Shown here: positions 52,595 to 61,357 of the stretch, in pieces
Numbering within the stretch: position 1 is the first letter of the stretch
How the letters are laid out: every line of letters begins with the position of its first letter
Origin: Mycobacterium kyorinense
GTDB lineage: Bacteria; Actinomycetota; Actinomycetes; Mycobacteriales; Mycobacteriaceae
Reading direction: 5' to 3'
Length of the DNA: 64,000 bases
Assembly (NCBI RefSeq): GCF_002101735.1
Contig: NZ_LQPE01000003.1
Span: forward strand, 1 to 64,000
Position numbers and translations under genes: made by a program
Notes under the pieces: generated by a model
What the model saw: the letters and a program-made list of their open reading frames with translations, nothing else
Told to the model about the DNA's origin: nothing
Database searches by the model: none

Positions 52595-53830
52595 CTATCG
52601 GAACGAGTAGCGCACCGGCAGGTGTTTGAGACCGCCGACGAAAGTGGTGGCGACGAATTGCGGATCACCGGTCAGCTCTATGGATTTCAGTCGCGGCAGC
52701 AGCTCGGTGAAGAAGCTGTTGACCTCCATCCGAGCCAGTGCGGCGCCCAGACAGAAGTGCACGCCGTAGCCGAACGACAGGTGCTTGTTGGGGTCGCGGC
52801 CGACGTCAAAACGGAACGGCTCGTCGAAGATGTCCTCGTCGCGGTTGGCCGAGACGTAGGATAGCAGCACCGACTCCCCCGCGGCGATAGGCACCCCGTG
52901 CACCGTGGTGTCCTCGGCGGCGGTGCGCATGAACGCTTTGACCGGGGTGACCCAGCGGATCATCTCCTCGGTGGCCAGCGGCATCAACCCGAGGTCGTCG
53001 TGCAGCCGCCGATGCTGGTCCGGGTTCTCGATCAACGCGTGCAGGCCACCGGAGATTGTCGCGCTGGTGGTGTCATGCCCGGCAGTGGCGACAATCAAGT
53101 AGTAGGAGACCGTGTCGATATCCGACAGCGGCTCGCCGTCGACCCGGGCGTTGGCTATCGCGGATGCCAGGTCCTCGGTCGGGTGTTCACGCCGCGACGC
53201 GGTGACGCCGTTGAAGTAACCGAACATATCCAGCAACGCAGGCATTTGGTCTTCGAGTGTGGTGCCGCGCTTGAACTCGGCGTCGTCGCCGCCGAACAAC
53301 TCCTGGGTGAGCCGCAGCATCCGCGGGAAGTCTGCTTCAGGGATGCCCAGCAGCGACATGATCACGTAGAGCGGGAAGTTGACCGCGACCTCTTGCACGA
53401 AGTCGCATTCCGGCCCGACGGCGGCCATCTTGTCGACGTAGATCTTGGCCAGTTCGTCGACGCGAACCTTCAACGCCCGCATCGCCTTTGGCCGGAACCA
53501 GTCCGCGCCGATCGCCCGCACCACCCGATGCTGCGGGTCGTCCATGTGAATCAGCGTGCGCACCCCGATGGTGGCCTGCACCTCGTCGGCCTCCGCGGTC
53601 ACCAACACCGGTCGCGGCCAGTTGGTGAACAGCATGTTCGCGCGTTCGATGTCCATGATGTCCACGTGCTTGGTAATCGCCCAGAATGGCCGATAGTTCG
53701 GCACGTCGACCCACGACACCGGGGCGTTGGCGCGCAAATGAGCCAGCGCCGCATGCAGTTTCGCCTCGTCGGTGTAGGCCATCGGATCGGCCAGCAGCTT
53801 GGCGGCGTCGTCCATGGTCGGTGTACTCAC
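52595..53830 (-). CDS. Cytochrome P450
   Basis: A 411-residue P450. I-helix AGHDTT, K-helix EEMIRWVTP (ExxR) and haem loop FGYGVHFCLGAALARME are all intact. The start is GTG 53830, which overlaps the TGA of the upstream LLM gene as GTGA and has AAGGAG eight bases upstream; the longer frame to 54064 lies inside that gene. Coupling to an LLM oxidoreductase suggests consecutive steps on one substrate, of unknown nature. Confidence 0.9.
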   Translation of the reverse strand: MSTPTMDDAAKLLADPMAYTDEAKLHAALAHLRANAPVSWVDVPNYRPFWAITKHVDIMDIERANMLFTNWPRPVLVTAEADEVQATIGVRTLIHMDDPQHRVVRAIGADWFRPKAMRALKVRVDELAKIYVDKMAAVGPECDFVQEVAVNFPLYVIMSLLGIPEADFPRMLRLTQELFGGDDAEFKRGTTLEDQMPALLDMFGYFNGVTASRREHPTEDLASAIANARVDGEPLSDIDTVSYYLIVATAGHDTTSATISGGLHALIENPDQHRRLHDDLGLMPLATEEMIRWVTPVKAFMRTAAEDTTVHGVPIAAGESVLLSYVSANRDEDIFDEPFRFDVGRDPNKHLSFGYGVHFCLGAALARMEVNSFFTELLPRLKSIELTGDPQFVATTFVGGLKHLPVRYSFR

Positions 53831-54816
53831 TGTCGCAACTCCTTCAACACGGCAGTAACGTTGTCCTCGGAAAACGTGGGCGGCAGGGACGGCATCACCC
53901 GATCGATCACGCCGTCGCACCGGCTGCGCAGCGCGGCTGCCAGCTTTTCGACCGGCGCGACGACGGCGAACGCGTCGAGCATCTCGTCGTCGATCAGCGA
54001 GCCCATCGCGTCCCATTTGCCTTGCAGCGAAAGCTGATGCAACTCGGTAGCCGCGTCGCCCCACCCGTGCAGCTCGAGAACCTTGCGGTAGGCGGGCGTC
54101 GAGCCGTAGAAGGCGATCTGCTTGCGGATACTGGCGGCGGTGTCATCATCGGTCGCCACAAACACCGGGCACGCAAGCTCGAAGTCGGCCCGGTCCCGGC
54201 CGGACCGCTGCATGCCGCGCTGCAGCGCGGGTATCGTCACCTCGTGCAGGTAGCGGGTGGTCGTAAAGGCATGGGCCAGTAGGCCGTCGGCGACTTCGCC
54301 GCTCATCTCTGTCATCGCCTCACCGACCGCGGCGATGAACACCTTCGGTACAGGATAGGGCTGCGGCTCGGGGGTGAACATCGGCGTCATGAGCTTGTGG
54401 GTGTAGAACTCGCCCTCGAATCGCAGCGGGGTTCCGTCCTTCCACGTCGACCAGATCGCGTGCAGCGCCAGCACGAATTCGCGCATCCGTCGCACCGGGT
54501 GACTCCACGGCATGCTGAAGCGTTTTTCGATGTGCGGCTTGATCTGGGTGCCGAGCCCGAGGATGAACCGGCCCTGGGAGTAGGTCTGCAGGTCCCAGCC
54601 GAGGTTGGCGACGGTCATCGGGTTGCGCGCGAACGCCACCGCGATGCTGGTGCCCAGCTCCAGGCGCGACGTGTGCTCGGCGGCGAGCAGCAGCGGCAGG
54701 AACGGATCATGGTTGATCTCGCCGGTCCAGCAGCCGTCGTAGCCCTGTTTTTCGAGCGTGCCCGCCAACTCCGGCACCCGAGCGAGGTCGCAGAAAAGCC
54801 CGCCGTCGACCTTCAT
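53827..54816 (-). CDS. F420-dependent LLM-class oxidoreductase
   Basis: A 329-residue TIM-barrel protein of the luciferase-like monooxygenase family, F420-type as judged by similarity to mycobacterial members: GYDGCWTGEINHDPF, LELGTSIAVAFARNPMTVANLGWDLQTYSQGRF in pieces and LGLGTQIKPHIEKRF. Such enzymes transfer hydride between F420 and organic substrates. Divergent from the carboxyltransferase gene with 56 bp between starts containing an operator-like repeat. Confidence 0.86.
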   Translation of the reverse strand: MKVDGGLFCDLARVPELAGTLEKQGYDGCWTGEINHDPFLPLLLAAEHTSRLELGTSIAVAFARNPMTVANLGWDLQTYSQGRFILGLGTQIKPHIEKRFSMPWSHPVRRMREFVLALHAIWSTWKDGTPLRFEGEFYTHKLMTPMFTPEPQPYPVPKVFIAAVGEAMTEMSGEVADGLLAHAFTTTRYLHEVTIPALQRGMQRSGRDRADFELACPVFVATDDDTAASIRKQIAFYGSTPAYRKVLELHGWGDAATELHQLSLQGKWDAMGSLIDDEMLDAFAVVAPVEKLAAALRSRCDGVIDRVMPSLPPTFSEDNVTAVLKELRQ

Positions 54817-54824
54817 CTCGCTGA

Positions 54825-54845
54825 CGCTACAGTAAGCGATTCAGT
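54825..54845. promoter_or_regulatory. Operator-like element in the LLM/carboxyltransferase divergent promoter
   Basis: CGCTACAGTAA at 54825-54835 is the exact reverse complement of TTACTGTAGCG at 61314-61324 in another divergent promoter. Here it is followed by GCGATTCAGTAG, forming an imperfect dyad. Sharing of an 11-mer at two divergent starts suggests a common regulator. Confidence 0.45.
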
Positions 54846-54872
54846 AGGGTCAATGAACGTTAGGATGCGACC

Positions 54873-56369
54873 ATGACCAAGCCCCCGGACTGGGAGGAAA
54901 CGCTCGACGATCTCGATCGCCGTCGTCAGTACGCGCGGGGCATGGGCGGGGCGGAGCGGCTCGCCAAGCACCGCGGCAAGGGCAAGCTCGACGCGCGGGC
55001 ACGCTTGGAGCGGCTGCTGGACCCGGGCTCGTTCCGCGAACTTGGCACGCTGGTCGGTGGCGAGGCGGCCGCCGACGCGATCATCGTGGGGTCCGGCTGC
55101 ATCAACGGCTCGCCCGTCATGGTGGGCGCCGAGGACTTCACCACGCTGGCGGGCAGCATCGGGCCCGGCGGTAACTCCAAGCGGTACCGCATCGCCGAAT
55201 TGGCGCTGCGCGACAAGATTCCGTTGGTGATGCTGCTGGAGGGCGCCGGCTTCCGCCCGACCGGCGGGCATTACGGGCGCAGCCCGACCGACTTGCTCGC
55301 CCAGACGCAGTGCTCGGGGCGGGTTCCCACCGTCGCCGCCGTCCTGGGTCCGTCGGCCGGGCACGGCGCGCTGGTGGCCCCGGTCTGCGATTTCCGGATC
55401 ATGAGCAACCAGGGCGCCATCTTCACCGCCGGCCCACCCGTCGTGAAAGAGTCGACAGGCGAGGACATTTCGAAGGAAGACCTGGGCGGCCCGGATGTGG
55501 CCTTGCCCAGCGGGGTGATCCACAACGTCGCCGAGGACGACGAAGCCGTGCTCGACAATGTGCGTCGCTACCTGTCGTATTTCCCGCCCAGCGCGTGGTC
55601 GTATCCGCCGTCGCTACCCGCCGACGACACCAGCGAGCCGCGGCCCACGCCGGAGCTGCTCGACATCGTCTCGCGCGACAACCGCCGCGTCTACGACATG
55701 CGCGCGGTGCTCGACGTGGTGTTCGACCGGCCCGACTGGTTCGAGGTCCAGCCGCAGTTCGGGCGGGCGATCATCTGCGCGTTGGCTCATCTGGGTGGTC
55801 ACCCGGTGGCGGTGGTGGCCAACCAGCCGCAGGTGTTGGCCGGCTCGATCGACGCCGACGCCGCCGACAAGGCAGCGCATTTCATCATGGTGGCCGACTC
55901 GTTCCACCTGCCGATCGTGTTCCTGGCCGACAATCCGGGGATGCTGCCCGGCAGCCGCTCCGAGCGCTCCGGAGTGCTGCGCGCCGGCGCGCGGATGTTC
56001 GCCGCGCAGACCGCGGCCACCACGATCAAGCTGCATCTGACGCTGCGCAAGGCGTACGGGTTCGGGTCGATGGTGATGTCGCTACTCGGATTCGACTCGC
56101 AGGTGGCCACATTCGCCTATCCCGGCGCAACAATGGGCGCGATGAGCGCCGCGGCGTTGAGCCGGGCGTCGCATGCCGGCGAAGACCTGTCGGCCCGGTT
56201 GCGCAACGCGGAGCTGCAGGCGTCGTACCGGTCGGCCGAGCACATGGGGTTCGATGAGCTCATCGATCCCCGCGAAACCCGCGACGCATTGCTGGCCGCG
56301 CTGCAGCGGGGTATCTACAGCCGCCAAGCCACCCCGGAGCCGGTCACCCGCACGGTCATCCTGCCGTAA
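54873..56369 (+). CDS. Acyl-CoA carboxylase carboxyltransferase (beta) subunit
   Basis: A 498-residue carboxyltransferase of the AccD/crotonase fold. RLAKHRGKGKLDARARLERLLDPGSF is the family start; GSIGPGGNSKRYRIAELAL and the C-terminal VFLADNPGMLPGSRSERSGVLRAGA with GFGSMVMSLLGFDSQVATF in pieces form the two oxyanion/CoA sites. It would carboxylate a CoA ester with biotin from an alpha subunit that is not in the window. ATG 54873 is the only good start. Ends at a large palindromic terminator. Confidence 0.88.
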   Translation: MTKPPDWEETLDDLDRRRQYARGMGGAERLAKHRGKGKLDARARLERLLDPGSFRELGTLVGGEAAADAIIVGSGCINGSPVMVGAEDFTTLAGSIGPGGNSKRYRIAELALRDKIPLVMLLEGAGFRPTGGHYGRSPTDLLAQTQCSGRVPTVAAVLGPSAGHGALVAPVCDFRIMSNQGAIFTAGPPVVKESTGEDISKEDLGGPDVALPSGVIHNVAEDDEAVLDNVRRYLSYFPPSAWSYPPSLPADDTSEPRPTPELLDIVSRDNRRVYDMRAVLDVVFDRPDWFEVQPQFGRAIICALAHLGGHPVAVVANQPQVLAGSIDADAADKAAHFIMVADSFHLPIVFLADNPGMLPGSRSERSGVLRAGARMFAAQTAATTIKLHLTLRKAYGFGSMVMSLLGFDSQVATFAYPGATMGAMSAAALSRASHAGEDLSARLRNAELQASYRSAEHMGFDELIDPRETRDALLAALQRGIYSRQATPEPVTRTVILP

Positions 56370-56372
56370 GGC

Positions 56373-56432
56373 GCGAGCAGACGCAGAATCGCATGTTCGG
56401 GCACCGAATCATGCGATTCTGCGTCTGCTCGC
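56373..56432. terminator. Large palindrome, bidirectional terminator between convergent genes
   Basis: 23-base arms at 56373-56395 and 56410-56432 pair without mismatch, and TTCGG/CCGAA inside extends the stem to about 28 pairs around a GCA loop with one bulged T. It fills the gap between the convergent carboxyltransferase and SDR stops. The arm begins GCGAGCAGACGCAGAATCGC, a motif that recurs between genes in mycobacterial genomes (from memory). Confidence 0.75.
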
Positions 56433-56438
56433 CGGGCC

Positions 56439-57275
56439 TCAGTAGACGTAGTTCTCGCCGCTGGCCCGCACCGTGATGTCGCTGATGTTGATCCCCCACG
56501 GCTGATCGATGACATGCACGACCGCGTCAGCCAGGTCGTCGGGAGTGATCAGCCAGTACCGCATCGAGTCGATATCCGTCTGCTCCGGCGAAAGGGCTCC
56601 GTTCGTCAAATTGCCGACATTCGCTAGGAACTCGGCGGCCTTCTGCCCGACAATGCCGACCACTGCCGCTTCGTTGACGACCCAGCTGGCGAGATTGGTT
56701 CCCAGCACACCGGTCGGCTTGACGTTCGTCACTTTGATCTTGCCCTGAGCCTCCACGCGCAACGACTCCGACAGCGCATCGACCGCCGCCTTGGTCGCGC
56801 TGTAAACCCCGGACCCTTCGGTCCCGGCGTTGCCGTAGATCGACGAGATGTTGACGACGTGACCGCGGCCCTGCTCGACCATCGTGTCGTACACCGCCGA
56901 GATGCCGTTGACGACGCCCTTGATGTTGATGTCAATTGCCTTATGCCACTTCTCCCAGGCGCGTTCGTGGTCAGCGAAAAACGCCAGCGGCATCACGCCT
57001 GCGTTGTTCACGATGACGTCGATGGCGCCGTAGGTGTCGACGGCGGTTCGGGCCGCCGCTTTGAGCTGGGCCATGTCGGTGACATCGGCGACGTGGGCGG
57101 TGCCTGCAAAGCCGGCGGCCCCGATACCGTCGAAAACCTCGTTCAGGTTCTCACCGTTGACATCCACCCCGACAACCTTCGCCCCGCCGGCGGCACACTT
57201 TTCGGAGATCAGCTTGCCGAAGCCGCTGCCTGCTCCGGTGACGACAATGACCTTGCCCTTCAGGTACTTCGACAT
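56439..57275 (-). CDS. Short-chain dehydrogenase/reductase
   Basis: A 278-residue classical SDR: VVTGAGSGFGKLIS binds the cofactor, VNNAGVMPL and the catalytic Ser-Tyr-Lys set (NISSIYGNAG, YSATK) are present. Asp in VGVDVNGEN after strand 2 suggests NAD rather than NADP. Substrate unknown. ATG 57275 follows GGGGAGG very closely; the frame continues to 57830 but only as antisense to the next gene. 14 bp downstream of the maleylpyruvate-isomerase-like gene, so co-transcribed. Confidence 0.88.
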   Translation of the reverse strand: MSKYLKGKVIVVTGAGSGFGKLISEKCAAGGAKVVGVDVNGENLNEVFDGIGAAGFAGTAHVADVTDMAQLKAAARTAVDTYGAIDVIVNNAGVMPLAFFADHERAWEKWHKAIDINIKGVVNGISAVYDTMVEQGRGHVVNISSIYGNAGTEGSGVYSATKAAVDALSESLRVEAQGKIKVTNVKPTGVLGTNLASWVVNEAAVVGIVGQKAAEFLANVGNLTNGALSPEQTDIDSMRYWLITPDDLADAVVHVIDQPWGINISDITVRASGENYVY

Positions 57276-57289
57276 GCCTCCCCTGTCTC

Positions 57290-58081
57290 TCACACGATGT
57301 TCACTATGTCGAGAAACCGGGCGCCGTAATCCTCGTCGCCGCTTATCGTCACGTCCCTGGTCCGCCAGTCGGCCCGTCGGGTACCCCACTCCGGGAACTC
57401 CACGGCGACACCGGCAATCGCGGCGGCAGCATCGGTGCTCTGCCCCGGCACTGCACGGTGGGCGTCTACAACCCAACTCCCCCCGCCCGGTCCACGCAAG
57501 GTAATGCCGATCGACCGGTCGAGCCACGCCGGCCGAGCAGCCTGCAATTGGTTGCTCAGCACCGCGAACATCCACTCGAGTATCACTGTCATCCGGGTGG
57601 CATCGGCGTCGGGCGCCGGTAGGCCGAGAGCCGCGGCAATGTCGTGCCGCAGATGCGTGTGTTGGTCGAACGTCATTGCGCCGGCGAGCAAAAGGCGGGC
57701 CGGGAACTTGCCCAGCTCTCCCAATGGCATGCGTAGGCCGGCCAGCGGCGTCGACAAGGTCAGCCGCGCCGCAGTGATCAGGGTTCGGCTCCAGCGTTCG
57801 TACTCGGCGAGCGTCTGCGCCGGTGTCCAATCTCGACGCGCATCGACCAGAGCATCGTTAGTGCGCTCGATATCGTTGGTGCGCAGTACTTTCAATGACG
57901 CCGGCGTGAAGATGGAATGACACGCCGATCCCAAGTGCGCGACAACATCTTGCACCCGCCATCCCGCCGCCTTACTCGGCGTCTGCCATTGGTCGTCGTC
58001 GAGCTCGCGGCAGAACCCGATCACGTCGGCTCGTTCACGTCGCAGAGCGGAAACCCGGTCAGGTCGGGAAATGTCATCCAT
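57290..58081 (-). CDS. Maleylpyruvate isomerase-family, mycothiol-dependent protein (DinB-like)
   Basis: A 263-residue protein of the MDMPI/DinB fold. WRVQDVVAHLGSACHSIF carries the first His metal ligand and FDQHTHLRHDIAAALG the later HxxxH-type pair. Family members use mycothiol for isomerase or transferase reactions. ATG 58081 (MDDISRPDRVSALRRERADVIGF in pieces) has GGAAGG seven bases upstream; the frame open to 58285 is not supported. Confidence 0.8.
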   Translation of the reverse strand: MDDISRPDRVSALRRERADVIGFCRELDDDQWQTPSKAAGWRVQDVVAHLGSACHSIFTPASLKVLRTNDIERTNDALVDARRDWTPAQTLAEYERWSRTLITAARLTLSTPLAGLRMPLGELGKFPARLLLAGAMTFDQHTHLRHDIAAALGLPAPDADATRMTVILEWMFAVLSNQLQAARPAWLDRSIGITLRGPGGGSWVVDAHRAVPGQSTDAAAAIAGVAVEFPEWGTRRADWRTRDVTISGDEDYGARFLDIVNIV

Positions 58082-58140
58082 GGGCAAGCCTTCCGGCGAT
58101 TGCCGCGAAGGATAGCACCTACCGCAGCGAGTGCAGAGCC

Positions 58141-59178
58141 TTATGAGCGGTATGCGGCGACGACGGGTTCGAGCTCCTCGGGTGTGGCGCCGTGCATGAT
58201 CACCGCGTCGGCGCCGTAGTCGAATTCCTTGCGGATGCGTTCGACACATTGCGTCGCCGATCCGGTGGCCGACGGCTCCAGCCACTCGTCGGGAATCAGC
58301 GTCGCGATGTGCTCGATCTGCTCGGGCGTGGCCTTGTGGTCGATGCCACCGGCTATCGACGTCACCACCTGGTCTTCCCGGAATCGTTGCAGCACAGCAG
58401 GATCCCAGCCGTTGGTCTGCACCATCAGATCGCCGTAGCCCTGCAGGTAGGTGGCCAGCCGCGCGACGGTCTTCTTCAGCCGCAGCTGTTCAGGAAGGTG
58501 GTCACCCACGGTCGCGAAGCACGACCACACCCGCACACTGGACGGGTCGCGGCCGGCCTTTTCCGCCGCGTCCTTGACGATTTTGACGCAGCGCTGCAAC
58601 GTTTCCGGCGTGAAATAGGTGTGCAGGATGACGTCGTCGAACACGCGGCCGCCCAGCGCAAGCGACTTCGGTCCGAATGCCACCAGCGCCAGCCGGATAT
58701 CCTCGTCGAAGTCGGGGTCGAGAAACAGCACTTGGTACTTGCCCATCGGGCCGTCGTGGTTGAAGATCACCTCGCCGTGCCACAGTCGGCGCATGACCTG
58801 GGCCCAGTCCTCCATCTGCGCGGTTGTCACTGCCGGGATGCCGAACGCGCTATAGATAGCGCCGATCCCGCGGCCGATCCCCAGCGTGAACCGTCCGCCG
58901 GAAAGCCGGTGCATCGTGGTCGCCCACGATGCGGTGATCAGCGGATGGCGGGTGTTGTGATTGGTTGCGGCGGTGGCGATCTGCATCCGGCTGGTCACCG
59001 CGCATGCCGCGCCGACGAGAGACGACGCTTCCTTGACGTTCCAGCGTTCGGAGATGAACGCGGTGCCGAAGCCCAACTCCTCGCCGCGGCGGGCCTCGTC
59101 CATCAAGGTCGCGGGCCCTTCACCGCCGGCGCCGGCCAGCAGGTAGCAACCCAGTTCGTCGAGAACCCGCTCGGTCAA
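58141..59178 (-). CDS. F420-dependent LLM-class oxidoreductase
   Basis: A 345-residue LLM protein: CYLLAGAGGEGPATLMDEARRGEELGFGTAFISER in pieces at the start, IATAATNHNTRHPLI and GRFTLGIGRGIGAIYSAFG. The layout is that of a mycobacterial F420-type subfamily with an active-site His-rich NHNTRHP stretch. It overlaps the end of the upstream hydrolase by about 59 bp, unusually deep for neighbours. Substrate unknown. Confidence 0.85.
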   Translation of the reverse strand: MTERVLDELGCYLLAGAGGEGPATLMDEARRGEELGFGTAFISERWNVKEASSLVGAACAVTSRMQIATAATNHNTRHPLITASWATTMHRLSGGRFTLGIGRGIGAIYSAFGIPAVTTAQMEDWAQVMRRLWHGEVIFNHDGPMGKYQVLFLDPDFDEDIRLALVAFGPKSLALGGRVFDDVILHTYFTPETLQRCVKIVKDAAEKAGRDPSSVRVWSCFATVGDHLPEQLRLKKTVARLATYLQGYGDLMVQTNGWDPAVLQRFREDQVVTSIAGGIDHKATPEQIEHIATLIPDEWLEPSATGSATQCVERIRKEFDYGADAVIMHGATPEELEPVVAAYRS

Positions 59179-60283
59179 TGCCTAACTCCTTCACTACCCC
59201 TCGCAAAAACCGCTCCGACACCGCCTGCACGCGGCGGGAGAAGATATGGCCGACGTGACTGCCGTCGTACCAATGGAACTGGCCACCCCACCGCGCCTGC
59301 AACGCCAGCGCCGGCTCGCGCATCGCCATCCGGTCATGCCACGCCCCGACGATGAGCCGGCGATGCGGCGGCGGCGCCGGTTCGACGGTCAGCGGGTCGA
59401 TCACCGACGTCAGCGCCGACACCACCGGTGACTCCAATAGCCGCCGGATACCGGAACGCTTCCCTCCCCAGCGTGCCAGGTGCTGCGCGATCATCGCGTT
59501 GAGACCCAGGATCGGCGTGTACAGCGCGGCGGCATCGACCCGCTTCTCGAAGTGTGACACCAGCGCCGCCACCGCACTGCCCATCGAAACCCCGGATACC
59601 ACAACCGCTGTCGCCTGCGGCTGGACCCATTGCACGACGGCCCGAACCTCCGACACGGCGCGCATCATGCCGGCGACATTGGTCAGTGGATCCATGTCCG
59701 GGTAGGGCGGCCACTGACGACGGCGGCTGCCGTGGCCGGGCTGCACCGGTACCGCGACGTTGAAGCCAAGCCGTCGCTGCAGCCGGCCGGCCCGCGACAC
59801 CAACAAGTCGTCGGGTCGGCCTTGGCCGGCGCCATGTACCCACACCAGCCACGGCCGCGGCCCGTCGCGGTGCCGGCACAGGTGCACTACTGCGGTCGCA
59901 GGACCACCCAGGCCCGCCGCCGCCAGTGTGCTCGGCAGCGCGGGGTCGTGTTCGTAGGTCACCTGCTCGTAGGCGAGCATCCCGAGGCGACGACGCCGGA
60001 TCGAGCGCACCCGCAGCGGTTGCGGGTCGGCGTGCGCACCGTCGGTTCCCAACGCCGACAGCTGCTCGGCCGCCGGGGTGCAGGCGTCCAGCGGCCGCAC
60101 CGCCAGATCGACCGGCATCAGCGAAAAACCGGCCAGCACAAGCTCGTCCATCACCACTTCGCCCAGCTGCCGCACACCGAGGGGCGATGCCGGGGACCAA
60201 CCGTTCGATTCGGTGATACCGGACACCGCGCGCGGCAGCACCAGGGCCAGCTCGCGGCTGACATCGAGTGCGCGGTTGGTCAT
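59120..60283 (-). CDS. Alpha/beta hydrolase (serine esterase-like)
   Basis: A 387-residue hydrolase. The nucleophile elbow is VVVSGVSMGSAVAALV with serine near residue 234, the oxyanion HG is in PWLVWVHGAGQGRPDD, and the C-terminal histidine lies in YDGSHVGHIFSRR. ATG 60283 overlaps the upstream epimerase stop as ATGA. The last 19 codons overlap the LLM gene downstream, reading SRRTGLLPAGRRRR at the end, so an earlier native stop may have been lost. Confidence 0.83.
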   Translation of the reverse strand: MTNRALDVSRELALVLPRAVSGITESNGWSPASPLGVRQLGEVVMDELVLAGFSLMPVDLAVRPLDACTPAAEQLSALGTDGAHADPQPLRVRSIRRRRLGMLAYEQVTYEHDPALPSTLAAAGLGGPATAVVHLCRHRDGPRPWLVWVHGAGQGRPDDLLVSRAGRLQRRLGFNVAVPVQPGHGSRRRQWPPYPDMDPLTNVAGMMRAVSEVRAVVQWVQPQATAVVVSGVSMGSAVAALVSHFEKRVDAAALYTPILGLNAMIAQHLARWGGKRSGIRRLLESPVVSALTSVIDPLTVEPAPPPHRRLIVGAWHDRMAMREPALALQARWGGQFHWYDGSHVGHIFSRRVQAVSERFLRGVVKELGIDRAGSRRTGLLPAGRRRR

Positions 60284-61281
60284 CTATGCCTGCGCTCGAT
60301 GTAGAACTGCGCAGCCCGTCGCAAAGCAGCCGACGTCGGCCCGGGTTGCCAACCCAACTCACGGACCGCCTTGCTGTGATCCAGCGGCGAGGTCAGCCGC
60401 ATCAGTCGCACCGTGGTGGCGTTCACCGGGAAATCGCGCCTCAGCAACTTGCCGCCCACGCTTGCCGCATAACCGAATGCACCAACCAGCGGCAACGGAA
60501 CACCGATGCGCGGCGGCTCTGCCCCGACGGCGTTGGCGGCGGTTTCGAGGGTTTCGCGCATGGTCATGAAGCTTTCGGAGACGATGTAGCGCTCACCGAC
60601 GCGGCCGTGCTCCCCGGCCAACAGCAAGGCCGCGGCGGCATCTTCGATGCCGACCACTTCCGCCGCCACGCCCTTGACATACAACGGCATCTTCCCCATC
60701 GCGGCGCGCGCCACGAGCGAGCCGTGCGGCGTTGGCTGCCAGTCTCGCGGACCGTAGGTGTTCGAGACGCACATCGCGACAGTCGGCATTCCGCGTTCTC
60801 GCGCGTACTGCAAAACCAGCTGCTCGGCCTGCAGGCGAGACTCGATATACGGCCCACCCTTGCCGTGCCAGTTGAACGGCGTGTCCTCGTCGGCCGGGGC
60901 GTCAGGAGAGCCGACCGCGACAGTGCCGATCGTGCTCAGGAACACGAAGCGGTGCAGGTTCACCCCGGCCGCAATGTCGAGGACGCGACGAAGCCCCTCG
61001 ACATTCGTGGCGAACAGCGGAGTCGGATCGCGCAGCCAGGCACGGGCATCGACGACGCAGTAGTACACGACGTCGCGGTCTGCCATCGCACCGCGCACCG
61101 CCGGCTCGTCGAAGATGTCGCCGTAGTGACGCTCGACGTCCAAGTCGTCGATTCCCCGCGTCGAGCTGGTTCGCCGCAGCAGCACCCGCACGTCGTCGCC
61201 GCGCTCGACGAGTTGGCGGGTGACGTGCGAACCCACGAACCCACTGGCGCCCATGACGAGCGCTCGGGTGTGGTGTTCCAT
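60280..61281 (-). CDS. NAD-dependent epimerase/dehydratase-family reductase (extended SDR)
   Basis: A 333-residue extended SDR. LVMGASGFVGSHVTRQL binds the cofactor; FLSTIGTVAVG supplies the serine. The usual YxxxK is YIESR here: the catalytic lysine position is an arginine. C-terminus SKAVRELGWQPGPTSAALRRA is like sterol or flavonol reductases of this group. ATG 61281 follows GGGAG. First gene of a leftward run (epimerase, hydrolase, LLM), divergent from the gene at 61358. Confidence 0.84.
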   Translation of the reverse strand: MEHHTRALVMGASGFVGSHVTRQLVERGDDVRVLLRRTSSTRGIDDLDVERHYGDIFDEPAVRGAMADRDVVYYCVVDARAWLRDPTPLFATNVEGLRRVLDIAAGVNLHRFVFLSTIGTVAVGSPDAPADEDTPFNWHGKGGPYIESRLQAEQLVLQYARERGMPTVAMCVSNTYGPRDWQPTPHGSLVARAAMGKMPLYVKGVAAEVVGIEDAAAALLLAGEHGRVGERYIVSESFMTMRETLETAANAVGAEPPRIGVPLPLVGAFGYAASVGGKLLRRDFPVNATTVRLMRLTSPLDHSKAVRELGWQPGPTSAALRRAAQFYIERRHR

Positions 61282-61313
61282 CGCTGCTCCCACGGCCGGC
61301 CGTCTGTCGGATG

Positions 61314-61340
61314 TTACTGTAGCGATTACAGTATCGCTAC
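61314..61340. promoter_or_regulatory. Nested inverted repeats in the divergent epimerase/LLM promoter
   Basis: Two overlapping perfect dyads: TACTGTA (61315-61321) with TACAGTA (61327-61333), and GTAGCGAT (61319-61326) with ATCGCTAC (61333-61340). The site sits between starts at 61281 and 61358 and shares TTACTGTAGCG with the divergent promoter near 54830 in reverse orientation. A TetR-like dimer of dimers would fit. Confidence 0.6.
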
Positions 61341-61357
61341 CGGCCGCAGGAGCGTCG

